Shown: one piece after another, positions 56,638-64,000 of the stretch
How positions within the stretch are numbered: the first letter of the stretch is position 1
Layout of the letters: the number at the start of each line of letters is the position of its first letter
Assembly: GCA_030834895.1 (NCBI GenBank)
Contig: JAUQXA010000043.1
Coordinates: 1-64,000 of the forward strand
Direction: 5' to 3'
Length of the DNA: 64,000 nt
From: Anaerolineales bacterium
GTDB lineage: Bacteria; Chloroflexota; Anaerolineae; Anaerolineales; Villigracilaceae
Program-made: the position numbers and the translations under genes
Notes under the pieces: model-generated
What the model was told of the DNA's origin: nothing
Databases searched by the model: none
The model's input: only the letters and a program-made list of their open reading frames with translations

Positions 56638-58425
56638 TCAGAGTGCTGCCGCGGACTGACTGTTGACCATTCGAAAGCGCAACAGAGATTTCAACGCAAA
56701 CAGGGAACCGGGAATAAAAATCACAGCTTGTGGCACAAGAAACAATCGCGTCTCGCCAGCAATGCCAAAGAAGAAATGAATCACAAACCAGACCGGGCAC
56801 ATTATCAAAAAGAACCGCCGCCACAATTCCGACCAATCAAAAACAAACAGCAAACCAATCACAGGAACAAAGCCCAACGTGTAAAAAAGTTGACGCCAGG
56901 TAAATGGGCGGGCTATGTTGTAAGTCAACATCTGATACCCAGGGACGATTTCATAGGGGATGTAAAGCGGGCGGTTGGGATAAAGAACACGCAATCCAAG
57001 GAAGATGACAATGAAAATCGCGCCAGAAAAGATAAAAGGCAAAAGTTTCTTTCGCATTGACATATGTTCGGTCGCCAAAGCCGCAAGCAATAGAAAGGGT
57101 ATCAGTCCGCTGGTCTCGCGGTTGAGGGCGGCAAAAACAGTCACAAGAGCAATCCAATAGTACCTTGAATTGAGGATCAACAAGGCAGCCAACAGGTAAA
57201 AAATCAGATCAAAATAAGTATTGAACGAAAGGTCGTTATCGTAAAAAGCATTTTTCATACTGCCGGCCAATAGAAACAGTCCTGTCAGCGCAATCCATTT
57301 TGAATTGGAGATTTTATGATATACAGCAAAAGCCAGCAGGAAAATGGCGGCGTTTTGCAAGATGCGCAGGGATATGAAGCCAAAACCTATTGCATCCTGT
57401 ACTTTCAAAAATTGGAACAAGCGGATAAACCCCTCCGCAACATATTCCGACAAAACTCGATATTGCCAGGGATCCAGCGCTTGTCCACGCAAGACAGCCT
57501 CATGTCGCGCCAGCTGGGTCCCTTGAATATAACTATCCGCCCCACCCTGGAGACTGTCCAATTGAAGTTTCACAGTAAAAATAGCAAGGGCAATTGCAAG
57601 GGAAACCAATAAAATTCGAAAATTTCCCGGGCGCGTCAAAAACTTCCAGAGGCTGAATTTCCCATCGGATGCAATCACCAATACCAACAACGACCATACA
57701 ATGAGAATATAAGCGGACACATATAATAACGTCCCAACAGCCCAAGGCGTGGCAAATTTTCTTGTTATGACAATTTGCTTTGGAGATTCTGGAGAAAGTT
57801 CAAATACATTGCGAAATTGATCCCAATAAACAGTCAAGGTGCCATTTGCTGGGGGAGATTGGAGTATAAGAAGCATGGACTGGGACGCCGTGCCCTGCCA
57901 TTGAAGCGAAGCTGTCATTCCGGGATCCAGTCCGAAAGTATCTTTGGCGGATTTCCATATTCCAACTTCCCTGAAGGATTTTGCATCCAAAACCTCCCTG
58001 TCTATTTGCAGGCGAAGGTCAGATTTTGAAAGATCAACCGGGCGTGAATTGGCGTCAATTTCATACTGGACAGCTACATCTGTCCATTGGCGCAGAAGGG
58101 GGGTAACCGGATAGTCCGGCGGTATATAAAATAAAGGCAGAAATAAAAACGGCAAAAGAAAAGAAAAAACAATAATATAAGGTTTATGTATCAGCTCGGC
58201 AATCAGTCTGTCCTTTAGGTAACGCGAAGTGAAAAAATAACTTGCGGCCGCAAATACAAGAAAAAGTAGAAATGCGAGGGCTAATCTACCGAGGCTGACG
58301 ACGGGGACTTGGAGAAATAAAACGTAGACACCGTACGCCATGCCAAGTCCACCAAGAATGCAAAATACAATGGATGTTCTTTGAACAAATTTTTCCACCT
58401 TTTGATTTGAATTTTCAAGCAACAT
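56638..58425 (-). CDS. Polytopic membrane protein, GT-C-like, AT-rich
   Basis: 595 residues with about thirteen hydrophobic helices. The N-terminal 100 residues have three helices, followed by a soluble, beta-rich extracytoplasmic domain (about 115-230), then ten further helices. Motifs GGADSYIQGTQLARHEAVLRG and WQYRVLSEYVAEGFIRLFQF resemble DUF2029/mannosyltransferase-type GT-C proteins, with Asp in the first loop. Tentative role: sugar transfer from a lipid-linked donor. The gene is AT-rich. ATG at 58425 has GAGGAA upstream. It overlaps the remnant ORF 58415-58519. Confidence 0.65.
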   Translation of the reverse strand: MLLENSNQKVEKFVQRTSIVFCILGGLGMAYGVYVLFLQVPVVSLGRLALAFLLFLVFAAASYFFTSRYLKDRLIAELIHKPYIIVFSFLLPFLFLPLFYIPPDYPVTPLLRQWTDVAVQYEIDANSRPVDLSKSDLRLQIDREVLDAKSFREVGIWKSAKDTFGLDPGMTASLQWQGTASQSMLLILQSPPANGTLTVYWDQFRNVFELSPESPKQIVITRKFATPWAVGTLLYVSAYILIVWSLLVLVIASDGKFSLWKFLTRPGNFRILLVSLAIALAIFTVKLQLDSLQGGADSYIQGTQLARHEAVLRGQALDPWQYRVLSEYVAEGFIRLFQFLKVQDAIGFGFISLRILQNAAIFLLAFAVYHKISNSKWIALTGLFLLAGSMKNAFYDNDLSFNTYFDLIFYLLAALLILNSRYYWIALVTVFAALNRETSGLIPFLLLAALATEHMSMRKKLLPFIFSGAIFIVIFLGLRVLYPNRPLYIPYEIVPGYQMLTYNIARPFTWRQLFYTLGFVPVIGLLFVFDWSELWRRFFLIMCPVWFVIHFFFGIAGETRLFLVPQAVIFIPGSLFALKSLLRFRMVNSQSAAAL

Positions 58426-58519
58426 TGTATTCCTCGGAAAAGACACAAAAAATCGCATGCTTGCAAACCACCAATACGGCAATTGCCTTCAAGCCATCCA
58501 GGTCCGCCCGATATTTCAT
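58415..58519 (-). pseudogene. Truncated N-terminus of an acyltransferase-3-like protein
   Basis: A 34-codon frame starting MKYRADLDGLKAIAVLVVCK, which is the characteristic beginning of OafA/YrhL-type acyltransferase-3 membrane proteins (YRADIDGLRAIAVLSVV), then it breaks up and stops. GAGGAGG lies 5 bases upstream, so it may still be translated. Its stop codon TGA falls 10 bases inside the next membrane protein gene, which could couple translation. Confidence 0.6.
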
Positions 58520-58623
58520 AAAATCCTCCTCATCCACAACGGCGGAATCACAGGCAACAATTTCATCCCCCAGTCTTCAAAAACACGGGGTGACGATGGA
58601 AGGGCAATTGAAAATCCATTCAT
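58516..58623 (-). pseudogene. 35-codon frame, possibly the tail of a lost gene
   Basis: From an ATG directly abutting the kinase stop (TAAATG) to a TGA that overlaps the next ATG (ATGA). Product MNGFSIALPSSPRVFEDWGM continuing KLLPVIPPLWMRRIL. The sequence is coding-like, resembles no family I know, and has the ATGA overlap typical of operon partners. A real small protein cannot be ruled out. Confidence 0.4.
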
Positions 58624-59736
58624 TTATCGAACGGGAGGATTATAGGCAAAATAAACCATCATCCAGAATGGGATGAGTCCGCCCACGGCCAACAAGGCCA
58701 ACAGTCCAAGCCCAACTGTAGCCCAGTCAATTTCGCCAAAAGCGGATGTGACTTCCTCCACTGGGGATTCAGGCTCGGGGATGGGCTGGGAAATCGGCTC
58801 TGGCCGGACAACCGGTCTGGAAACAGGGTCAACTCGCGGCGGTTGGGTTCTTTCCCTCACAGGCTCAGACACAGGTCTGACAGGCGCTGTGGGCATGGAC
58901 GCAGGCGCGTCAGGCAGAGTCCCGAATTTCATCAGCACACGACCAAGCTGGTCGGCGGTGCGATAGCGCGCGGAAGGTTCCTTGGAAAGCACCTTCATGA
59001 TAATTTCTTCCAAGGTGGAGGGAATCTCCGGGATATATTCACGAATGGGAATGGGCCGGGCAGACATGTGCAGGCGTGCCAATTCAGAGGGCGTTGATGC
59101 AGTGAAGGGCGGTGTGCCGCTCAGCAACTCATACATGACGACACCGATGGAATATACGTCGGATGCGGGCGAAAGGGACTCTCCCCTCGCCTGTTCAGGT
59201 GAAAAATAGAGCGGCGATCCCCACACAACATCCGTTTTTTCAGCAGGAGCCATGGTGGCAAGGGCGCGTGCAATACCAAAGTCGGTCACTTTGAGACGGC
59301 CATCTGTAGAGACCATCATATTGTGAGGCTTGACATCACAGTGGACAAGCCCGGCGCGGTGGGCATAACCCAACCCGGCGCAGGCTTGAATAATGAGCGG
59401 GATACCCGCTTCCACACTGAAACGTCCGCGCTCGCGGATTAATTGTTTCAAATCCTTGCCGGGGATAAACTCCATGACAATGAAAAGCAGGTTGTCCGCA
59501 AATCCAAAATCATGCACGGTGACAATGTTCGGGTGTGAAAGGTTGGCAGCGGAACGAGCTTCCATGCGGAAGTTATTTTGAAAATCCTCGCTGGCGGAAT
59601 AATCCTTTCGCAGGACTTTGATCGCGACATAGCGATCCAGCATCAGGTCGCGGGCGCGGAAGACATCCGCCATACCACCGGAACCAAGTTTTTCCAGTAG
59701 TTGATAACGATCGTTGAGAAGAGTTGGGTCGGCCAT
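58624..59736 (-). CDS. Serine/threonine protein kinase, single C-terminal TM
   Basis: 370 residues. Hanks-type kinase domain at about 10-270: GSGGMADVF glycine loop, VAIKVL with the ATP Lys, LVHCDVKPHNMM catalytic loop, VTDFGIARAL (DFG) and SPEQARGE (APE equivalent). The catalytic loop reads HCD rather than HRD, so it is a non-RD kinase, and regulation by activation-loop phosphorylation may differ. A Pro/Arg/Val-rich linker (275-335) leads to a membrane helix at about 342-364; no PASTA or other extracellular domain follows. Start has TATAAT 8 bases upstream. Confidence 0.93.
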   Translation of the reverse strand: MADPTLLNDRYQLLEKLGSGGMADVFRARDLMLDRYVAIKVLRKDYSASEDFQNNFRMEARSAANLSHPNIVTVHDFGFADNLLFIVMEFIPGKDLKQLIRERGRFSVEAGIPLIIQACAGLGYAHRAGLVHCDVKPHNMMVSTDGRLKVTDFGIARALATMAPAEKTDVVWGSPLYFSPEQARGESLSPASDVYSIGVVMYELLSGTPPFTASTPSELARLHMSARPIPIREYIPEIPSTLEEIIMKVLSKEPSARYRTADQLGRVLMKFGTLPDAPASMPTAPVRPVSEPVRERTQPPRVDPVSRPVVRPEPISQPIPEPESPVEEVTSAFGEIDWATVGLGLLALLAVGGLIPFWMMVYFAYNPPVR

Positions 59737-59744
59737 TGGGACGA

Positions 59745-59750
59745 ATTATA
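59745..59750 (-). promoter_or_regulatory. -10 box of the kinase gene
   Basis: TATAAT on the minus strand ending 8 bases before the ATG at 59736. Confidence 0.55.
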
Positions 59751-59848
59751 TCATCAGGGAATGATCGCAAACTATTTTTTAACCGCTCTATCAAATGCTA
59801 GGCTCACAATAGAGTATTGGGTATTTCAAAATAAGAATTGGATAATAA

Positions 59849-59880
59849 TTGTTATAATTATCACAAATTAGATATATAAT
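59849..59880 (+). promoter_or_regulatory. Rex-like operator and -10 box before ldh
   Basis: TTGTTATAATTATCACAA (59849-59866) is an 18-bp near-palindrome matching the Rex redox-repressor consensus form TTGTxA...TxACAA. TATAAT follows at 59875-59880. The region around is very AT-rich. Confidence 0.55.
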
Positions 59881-59914
59881 ATCCGCATTGATTTACCATG
59901 GAAAGGAAAATCCT

Positions 59915-60886
59915 ATGGATACACATTGGAACTCTCGAAAAGTTGTCATTGTAGGTGCGGGCGCAGTTGGTTCGACCTTTGCCTATGCCCTGGCACAGAA
60001 AGGCACTGCCGACCAAATCTGTTTAATTGATGCAAACCCCTCTTTCGCTGAAGGACAGGCTCTCGACCTGGCACACGGGCTGCCGTTTTATCCATCTGTG
60101 CAGATCCGTGCAGGCGACAAACATGATTACACCGATGCGCAAGTAATCGTCATCACGGCTGGAGCTAAACAGGCACCGGGTGAGTCACGCCTGAACCTGC
60201 TACAGAAAAACGCGGCCATCATCGAAGGAATTGTGGATGATATCGTCGCGCAAAAGTCACAGGCGGTTCTGGTGCTGGCAAGCAACCCAGTGGACATCCT
60301 CACCTACGTTGCTTTGAAACGCTCCGGTTGGACAAAGAACCGGGTCATCGGTTCAGGCACAGTCCTTGATAGCGCCCGCTTCCGCTATCTCATTAGTCAG
60401 CACTGCAAGGTTGACGTGGGCAATGTGCATGCCTATATCCTGGGTGAGCACGGCGATAGTGAAGTGGCAGCCTGGTCGATGACTCACGTGGCGGGTGTGC
60501 CAATGGACAATTACTGTCCGATATGCGGCAACTGCCGCGACTGGCACGGCGAACGCGAACGCATCGTCCGCCAGGTGAAAGAGTCGGCCTATCACATCAT
60601 CAATTACAAAGGCGCCACCTATTTTGGGATTGGCATGTCGCTGGTGCGCATTGTTGGGACGATTTTGCAGGACCAGAACAGCGTATTAACTGTTTCCACT
60701 TACCTTGATGGCGAGTATGGTCTGCAGGATGTGTGTTTGGGAATTCCCTGCATCGTCGGCCAGGGCGGCGTCAAACGCATTGTTCAAACAAAACTCTTTC
60801 CTGAAGAGCAATCCGCGCTGGAGAAGTCAGCTCGAACCTTGAAAGATGGGATTGCCAGCCTGAAACAGGATGAACCAGTTAACTGA
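59915..60886 (+). CDS. ldh: L-lactate dehydrogenase
   Basis: NAD-dependent pyruvate/lactate interconversion at the end of fermentation. 323 residues. Cofactor motif VIVGAGAVGSTFAYAL at about 11-26. Substrate specificity loop AKQAPGESRLNL has Gln, the lactate- rather than malate-specific residue, and the catalytic Arg. The active-site His is in GEHGDSEVAAWS. Start at 59915 rather than 59888 because of AAAGGAAAA just upstream. A Rex-like box in the promoter fits redox control. A small Cys-rich insertion (CPICGNC) at about 203-210 is unusual. Confidence 0.95.
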   Translation: MDTHWNSRKVVIVGAGAVGSTFAYALAQKGTADQICLIDANPSFAEGQALDLAHGLPFYPSVQIRAGDKHDYTDAQVIVITAGAKQAPGESRLNLLQKNAAIIEGIVDDIVAQKSQAVLVLASNPVDILTYVALKRSGWTKNRVIGSGTVLDSARFRYLISQHCKVDVGNVHAYILGEHGDSEVAAWSMTHVAGVPMDNYCPICGNCRDWHGERERIVRQVKESAYHIINYKGATYFGIGMSLVRIVGTILQDQNSVLTVSTYLDGEYGLQDVCLGIPCIVGQGGVKRIVQTKLFPEEQSALEKSARTLKDGIASLKQDEPVN

Positions 60887-60950
60887 AAAACGAGGCGGAA
60901 CGTACTACCCGTCATAAACGAACTGACTCCTAAAAGCAGACGCGAAAGGA

Positions 60951-60992
60951 AAGTCCTCCTGTGTCAATTTCTCACAGGAGGACTTATTTTAT
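60951..60992 (+). terminator. Terminator after ldh
   Basis: AAGTCCTCCTGTG / CACAGGAGGACTT perfect 13-bp stem followed by ATTTTATT. Confidence 0.88.
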
Positions 60993-61016
60993 TGCATTAT
61001 TTGTCAGTTCAATTTC

Positions 61017-62015
61017 TTATGCCTGGCGGGGCCAAATCGCCAGTTCAAGGGTGATGCGCTCAAAATAACTATCCGCGGGCATTGCGCCACGACCATATTC
61101 CAGGTCTACGACGGTGGCAAGAAGTTGCAGGGTCGCGGTTTCAAGTAAAACCTGCGCCTGGGGTTCAACGGCAACCAACTCACCTTTCGGCTCGAGCCGT
61201 GCTCGAATGGAAGGGTCGTTAAAAGCATGTGCGGACATCAACACCTTGGTGGCGGTCTTGATATCGTTCTTATCGAATAGCCAGATTTCCAGCGCTGTGA
61301 CCTTCTTCGGTTCGCCCACGCCAATCGACTCGGACACGCCCACGCCGTACTCGCCCATGAATTCACCCGCCTGCGTGTCGATGCTGAACGACTCGTCATA
61401 CAGGTCATCGCCAAGCACATAGGTGGTCATGGTCTGGGTGATGGGCGGAGCGAGTCCCAATTGTTCGAAATCGGTCTTTTCCGCCTTGCGGCTGATCTCA
61501 ACCGCCTGCATGGTGGGGGTGATTTCGCCGCTGCCGCGCTTACTAAAAAGGCGGCGATAGTAGATGAATCCCACTGCGGCAAGGACGGCTAATGCCACGA
61601 GCGCAAACCCCAGGACCAACTGGCGCGTCATCGAAGTCCCAGTGCCGGTATCCGCCGGCTGTTGGGGTTCGCTCGAAAGCACGTTGGTAATATACTCGCC
61701 ATAATTTTGAACGATGGCAGGATTGAGATTTCCCGGATTGGATTGGATTTTGGAAAAAGCCTGTTGCGCTCCAACCCCCAGCCCTTTCCAACGATCAACC
61801 GCCAGGTTGCGGTCTTCGGGGTGGAGGCTGTATGAATCAATCGTCATACGCAGATAATCTTCCTGCAAATCGGGGCGCAGGTAAGAGGGGTCTGCATCCA
61901 CAAATTCAACGGGGTCTATTTTCCACGCCCAGACCAACCCCAAAGCCAACCCCACAAAAAACAGGGCGATTGGAACCCAAGGCAATTTTTTTAGAAAAGC
62001 GACAACGAATTGCAT
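61017..62015 (-). CDS. Hypothetical two-TM protein
   Basis: 332 residues: membrane helix at about 12-33, an extracytoplasmic alpha-helical part (40-125) with DPSYLRPDLQEDYLRMTIDS, a second helix near 134-156, and a cytoplasmic beta-rich domain (about 180-332). The last domain has LPPITQ-type repeats and VTALEIWLFDKNDIKTATKV but no signature I know. Related proteins appear in Chloroflexota only as hypothetical. The terminator of ldh lies just beyond its end. Confidence 0.65.
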   Translation of the reverse strand: MQFVVAFLKKLPWVPIALFFVGLALGLVWAWKIDPVEFVDADPSYLRPDLQEDYLRMTIDSYSLHPEDRNLAVDRWKGLGVGAQQAFSKIQSNPGNLNPAIVQNYGEYITNVLSSEPQQPADTGTGTSMTRQLVLGFALVALAVLAAVGFIYYRRLFSKRGSGEITPTMQAVEISRKAEKTDFEQLGLAPPITQTMTTYVLGDDLYDESFSIDTQAGEFMGEYGVGVSESIGVGEPKKVTALEIWLFDKNDIKTATKVLMSAHAFNDPSIRARLEPKGELVAVEPQAQVLLETATLQLLATVVDLEYGRGAMPADSYFERITLELAIWPRQA

Positions 62016-62103
62016 ACCGCGCTCCTTGTATGTGACAGTTGTTAAGACTGATTATAACCCCAACCGGCGCAGAGCGAGATGGTATTTGCTCTCAATTTCA
62101 TGT

Positions 62104-63480
62104 TTATTTTTTTGACATCAAATACAACACACGTTCGGAGTCACGCACAAGCTCGCCTTTGTGGATTTTGAACCGCAGGGAAAATGCCGCCTCGAAACCT
62201 TCACGGGTGTAGTTCGGGAAAATATCCTCGCGGGAGGCAAGCAACTTTTTGACCTGCGAGTCGGACTTCGGCACGAACTCGATCACCAGCCACTTGCAAT
62301 GCGCGGCGAAGAAATCCGCCAGCTGCGGCAAGGGGACGTTATTTGAAATCGCCAGGTGATGGATGACGGCCAATGCCAGCGCCATATCCACCGGACCACG
62401 GGCACCAAACGAATCGCGTTCCAGATTATCCCAGCCGAGGGCGGGGCTGGGGTTGGTCAAGTCCAGAACCAGCGGCAGGATGTTTTGCTCCTTTTGGGCT
62501 TTGACCACCCGGTAATTTTGTTCCACGGCGGCAGGGTCGATGTCGAACGAAACCGTAAACGCGCCCGAAGAAGCGGCTTCACGGCTGAAGACGCCCGTAT
62601 TCCCGCCCAAGTCCCAAACCAGCGCGGGTTTCTTTTCAGCAGACCATTCCTTCACCAATTGCTTTTTATGTTCAAACGCAGTATCAGTGTAGTTAGTGTT
62701 TTCGTAGTAATCGCCCCATTCTGTGCCTGCGGGCTTCCATGTCAACTTATTGACCGTCCCTTCGAGGCTTTCGATCAAGCCGGTTAACGCCTGCTTGCTC
62801 ATTCCACCTTTACGCGGTGAAAGAACTTTATCTGAATATCGTTTCTGCGCGCCCGCATGGATGTGAATGTGAGTCAGCAAACCAAAGTTGAATTTGGTTT
62901 TTACAGGTAACAACTCGCTGGCAAGGTCAAGCGGGATGCCGTCGATGTAAATCCGCAGTAGTTGACTCAAGCGCACGTCACGATAAGCCATCAACGCCAG
63001 CGGCGCGAGGAAGTGCTGGCAAAATTGTCTGTACGCCACCCAGGGTTCGCCCTCTTTATAAATCTCGAAGGAAAGCGTATCGATCAACGTTGCCTTGCCG
63101 CGGACAAACTGAATGTTATACGCGCTGGCATCCTTCAACGACATGTCCAACTTCAGCGCACGCTTTTGGATGGACAAGGTTGCAAGCGCGGCATCCTTCA
63201 ACTGACTGAAAGACCATTCATAAGGATAGGAGATGAATGGCACACTCTCAGGCTGGATGACCTTGAATGCTAGCTCAGACACCATCGGCGGCTGATCCAC
63301 CTCCACGTGCTGAATCAGCAAACCAGCTTTGACCAACTTCTCATACAGTCCCGAGTCGACTAACCGCGCATAATCTTTCGAATATGCGCGGTTGATCTGT
63401 CGGTAGAGAATTCCGTTTTGAGTAAACAGGAATCCGCTTGGGTCGCGGAAAGAGGCAGAGAGTTGCTCAGTTTTGGGCAT
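62104..63480 (-). CDS. Class I SAM-dependent methyltransferase (NoeA-like)
   Basis: 458 residues. The Rossmann SAM motif I is VWDLGGNTGVFSREAASSGA (about 286-305), followed by VSFDIDPAAVEQNY (acidic ribose contact) and MALALAVIHHLAISNNVPL in motif-IV position. About 270 residues precede this domain, starting DPSGFLFTQNGILYRQINRAY, a pattern shared with proteins annotated as nodulation-protein NoeA-like. Substrate unknown, perhaps a surface sugar. The ATG at 63480 lies inside the end of the upstream 61-codon gene, so they are coupled. Confidence 0.82.
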   Translation of the reverse strand: MPKTEQLSASFRDPSGFLFTQNGILYRQINRAYSKDYARLVDSGLYEKLVKAGLLIQHVEVDQPPMVSELAFKVIQPESVPFISYPYEWSFSQLKDAALATLSIQKRALKLDMSLKDASAYNIQFVRGKATLIDTLSFEIYKEGEPWVAYRQFCQHFLAPLALMAYRDVRLSQLLRIYIDGIPLDLASELLPVKTKFNFGLLTHIHIHAGAQKRYSDKVLSPRKGGMSKQALTGLIESLEGTVNKLTWKPAGTEWGDYYENTNYTDTAFEHKKQLVKEWSAEKKPALVWDLGGNTGVFSREAASSGAFTVSFDIDPAAVEQNYRVVKAQKEQNILPLVLDLTNPSPALGWDNLERDSFGARGPVDMALALAVIHHLAISNNVPLPQLADFFAAHCKWLVIEFVPKSDSQVKKLLASREDIFPNYTREGFEAAFSLRFKIHKGELVRDSERVLYLMSKK

Positions 63481-63652
63481 CGTCGGAGTCGGTCTCCTCA
63501 TCCGCCGATTTGGACTTCATCCCAAAAAACTTTTTGATGCTGCTCCACGAAGCGCGGATGGCGACGCCCAGCCCCAACAGGGCGGCGATTGCTATTTGAA
63601 TAATGAAACTTCCGGAACCAGGGTCAAGATAAGGAAGGGGTGTAAAGTGCAT
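63467..63652 (-). CDS. Small one-TM protein (DPGSGS motif)
   Basis: 61 residues. LPYLDPGSGSFIIQ (about 5-18) leads into the membrane helix IAIAALLGLGVAIRASW, then a basic and finally acidic cytoplasmic tail. Short proteins with YLDPGSGS before a helix are found near glycan and methyltransferase genes in several phyla. GGAG precedes the ATG at 63652. It overlaps the methyltransferase start by 14 bases. Confidence 0.72.
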   Translation of the reverse strand: MHFTPLPYLDPGSGSFIIQIAIAALLGLGVAIRASWSSIKKFFGMKSKSADEETDSDDAQN

Positions 63653-63676
63653 TTTTTCTCCAAGCAAGTACTTTAT

Positions 63677-64000
63677 TTATTCAACAGTTTCAGGCACAAT
63701 CTGTTCCAACAGGAAGGACTCGTGACAATTAATACATTGCGCCTCGCGCTTGTTGGCAATGACCAACATGCCGCTACATTTTGGACAAGGTATGGGAAGT
63801 GGCTTCTTCCACGATGTGAAATCACAATTTGGATAATTGATACAGCCGTAGAAAGTACGTCCCTTGCGTGTTCGGCGCTCAACGAGATCACCGCTATCCT
63901 GCGGACAGTTGACACCTATCTTCTCGAGCCAGGGTTCGGTGTAACGACATTCAGGGAAACCACTGCATGAGATGAACTTGCCAAAACGCCCGTAGCGGAT
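63677..64000 (-). CDS. topA: DNA topoisomerase I, C-terminal zinc-finger part
   Basis: The last 107 residues are visible; the rest lies beyond the window. They contain topoisomerase C-terminal zinc ribbons: GRFGKFISCSGFPECRYTEP, then RTFYGCINYPNCDFTSW with ICP..C spacing and a final CPKCSGMLVIANKREAQCIN. These Cys4 modules bind single-stranded DNA and RNA polymerase. The stop codon TAA is at 63677-63679. Gene order topA, small TM protein, methyltransferase on one strand. Confidence 0.93.
   Translation of the reverse strand: MRYGRFGKFISCSGFPECRYTEPWLEKIGVNCPQDSGDLVERRTRKGRTFYGCINYPNCDFTSWKKPLPIPCPKCSGMLVIANKREAQCINCHESFLLEQIVPETVE

Noticed and set aside
59915..60886. Malate dehydrogenase as an alternative for the lactate dehydrogenase
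   Set aside because: The specificity loop has Gln (KQAPGESR) where malate dehydrogenases carry Arg.

Overview
The window looks like a chromosomal segment of a Chloroflexota bacterium, probably an Anaerolineae-type organism. This is inference, not a database result. It rests on Pro/Thr-rich 'TPTPT' linkers behind lipobox signals (22297, 13488), a DUF6056-type membrane protein, a FakA-like/DegV pair, an Asp23 protein beside YloV, bactofilin, FabI, two GreA proteins and many short palindromic intergenic repeats. Most genes are ordinary housekeeping or small-operon genes of moderate GC. A few stretches are visibly AT-richer (360-650, 15518-16340, 18490-18950, 29951-30580, 56640-58620) and are candidates for transferred DNA.

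Layout. 1-6.4 kb: a polysaccharide deacetylase cut by the window edge, a gene-poor stretch, then minus-strand Nudix hydrolase, anti-sigma/ECF sigma pair, lysS, greA and a PIG-L deacetylase. 6.4-13.2 kb: PilZ protein, Zn-type dehydrogenase, PTPS/QueD-like protein, glycosyltransferase, two EamA transporters, DEAD-box helicase, deoxyribosyltransferase-like protein. 13.4-22.3 kb: metalloprotease lipoprotein, an EVE-HNH-YiiX composite, cold-shock protein, epimerase, alkyladenine glycosylase, FabI, bactofilin and a prolyl-tRNA-synthetase-like protein without its synthetase core. 22.3-34.5 kb: propeller lipoprotein, PLP aminotransferase, PH-like and DUF92 membrane proteins, GNAT, SDR, aldo-keto reductase, phosphatase, DUF6056 protein, tRNA-Leu(UAA), dGTPase, second GreA, SH3 protein, DUF971. 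35.4-44.4 kb: phosphoesterase followed by the four-gene conflict-type cluster. 44.4-64 kb: deoxynucleoside kinase, small membrane proteins, coaD, recG, FakB-like DegV, PadR/HAAS pair, FakA-like YloV, Asp23, rpmB, rpe, membrane protein, Ser/Thr kinase, lactate dehydrogenase, a methyltransferase and the end of topA.

The most notable system is at 36288-44394: (1) a cytoplasmic C39-like cysteine peptidase with three SH3-like domains, (2) a 1006-residue TIR-TM-coiled coil-WD40 protein, (3) a four-TM protein with two SLATT/DUF4231-like units and a long coiled coil, (4) a TIR/deoxyribosyltransferase-fold + TPR + SLOG-like protein whose layout recalls the N-terminal half of ASK1-type MAP3Ks. The genes are co-directional, tightly spaced and closed by a strong terminator. 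SLATT membrane effectors are known partners of SLOG nucleotide sensors, so I read this as a candidate nucleotide-signalled defence or cell-suicide operon. That function is inferred.

Two genome-style features stand out. First, about ten genes have a TANNNT -10 hexamer 6-9 nt before the start codon, pointing to widespread leaderless mRNA. Second, several families of palindromic repeats recur; some copies sit in frame inside genes (glycosyltransferase, dehydrogenase, aminotransferase) and others supply the stop codon of a gene (dehydrogenase, alkyladenine glycosylase).
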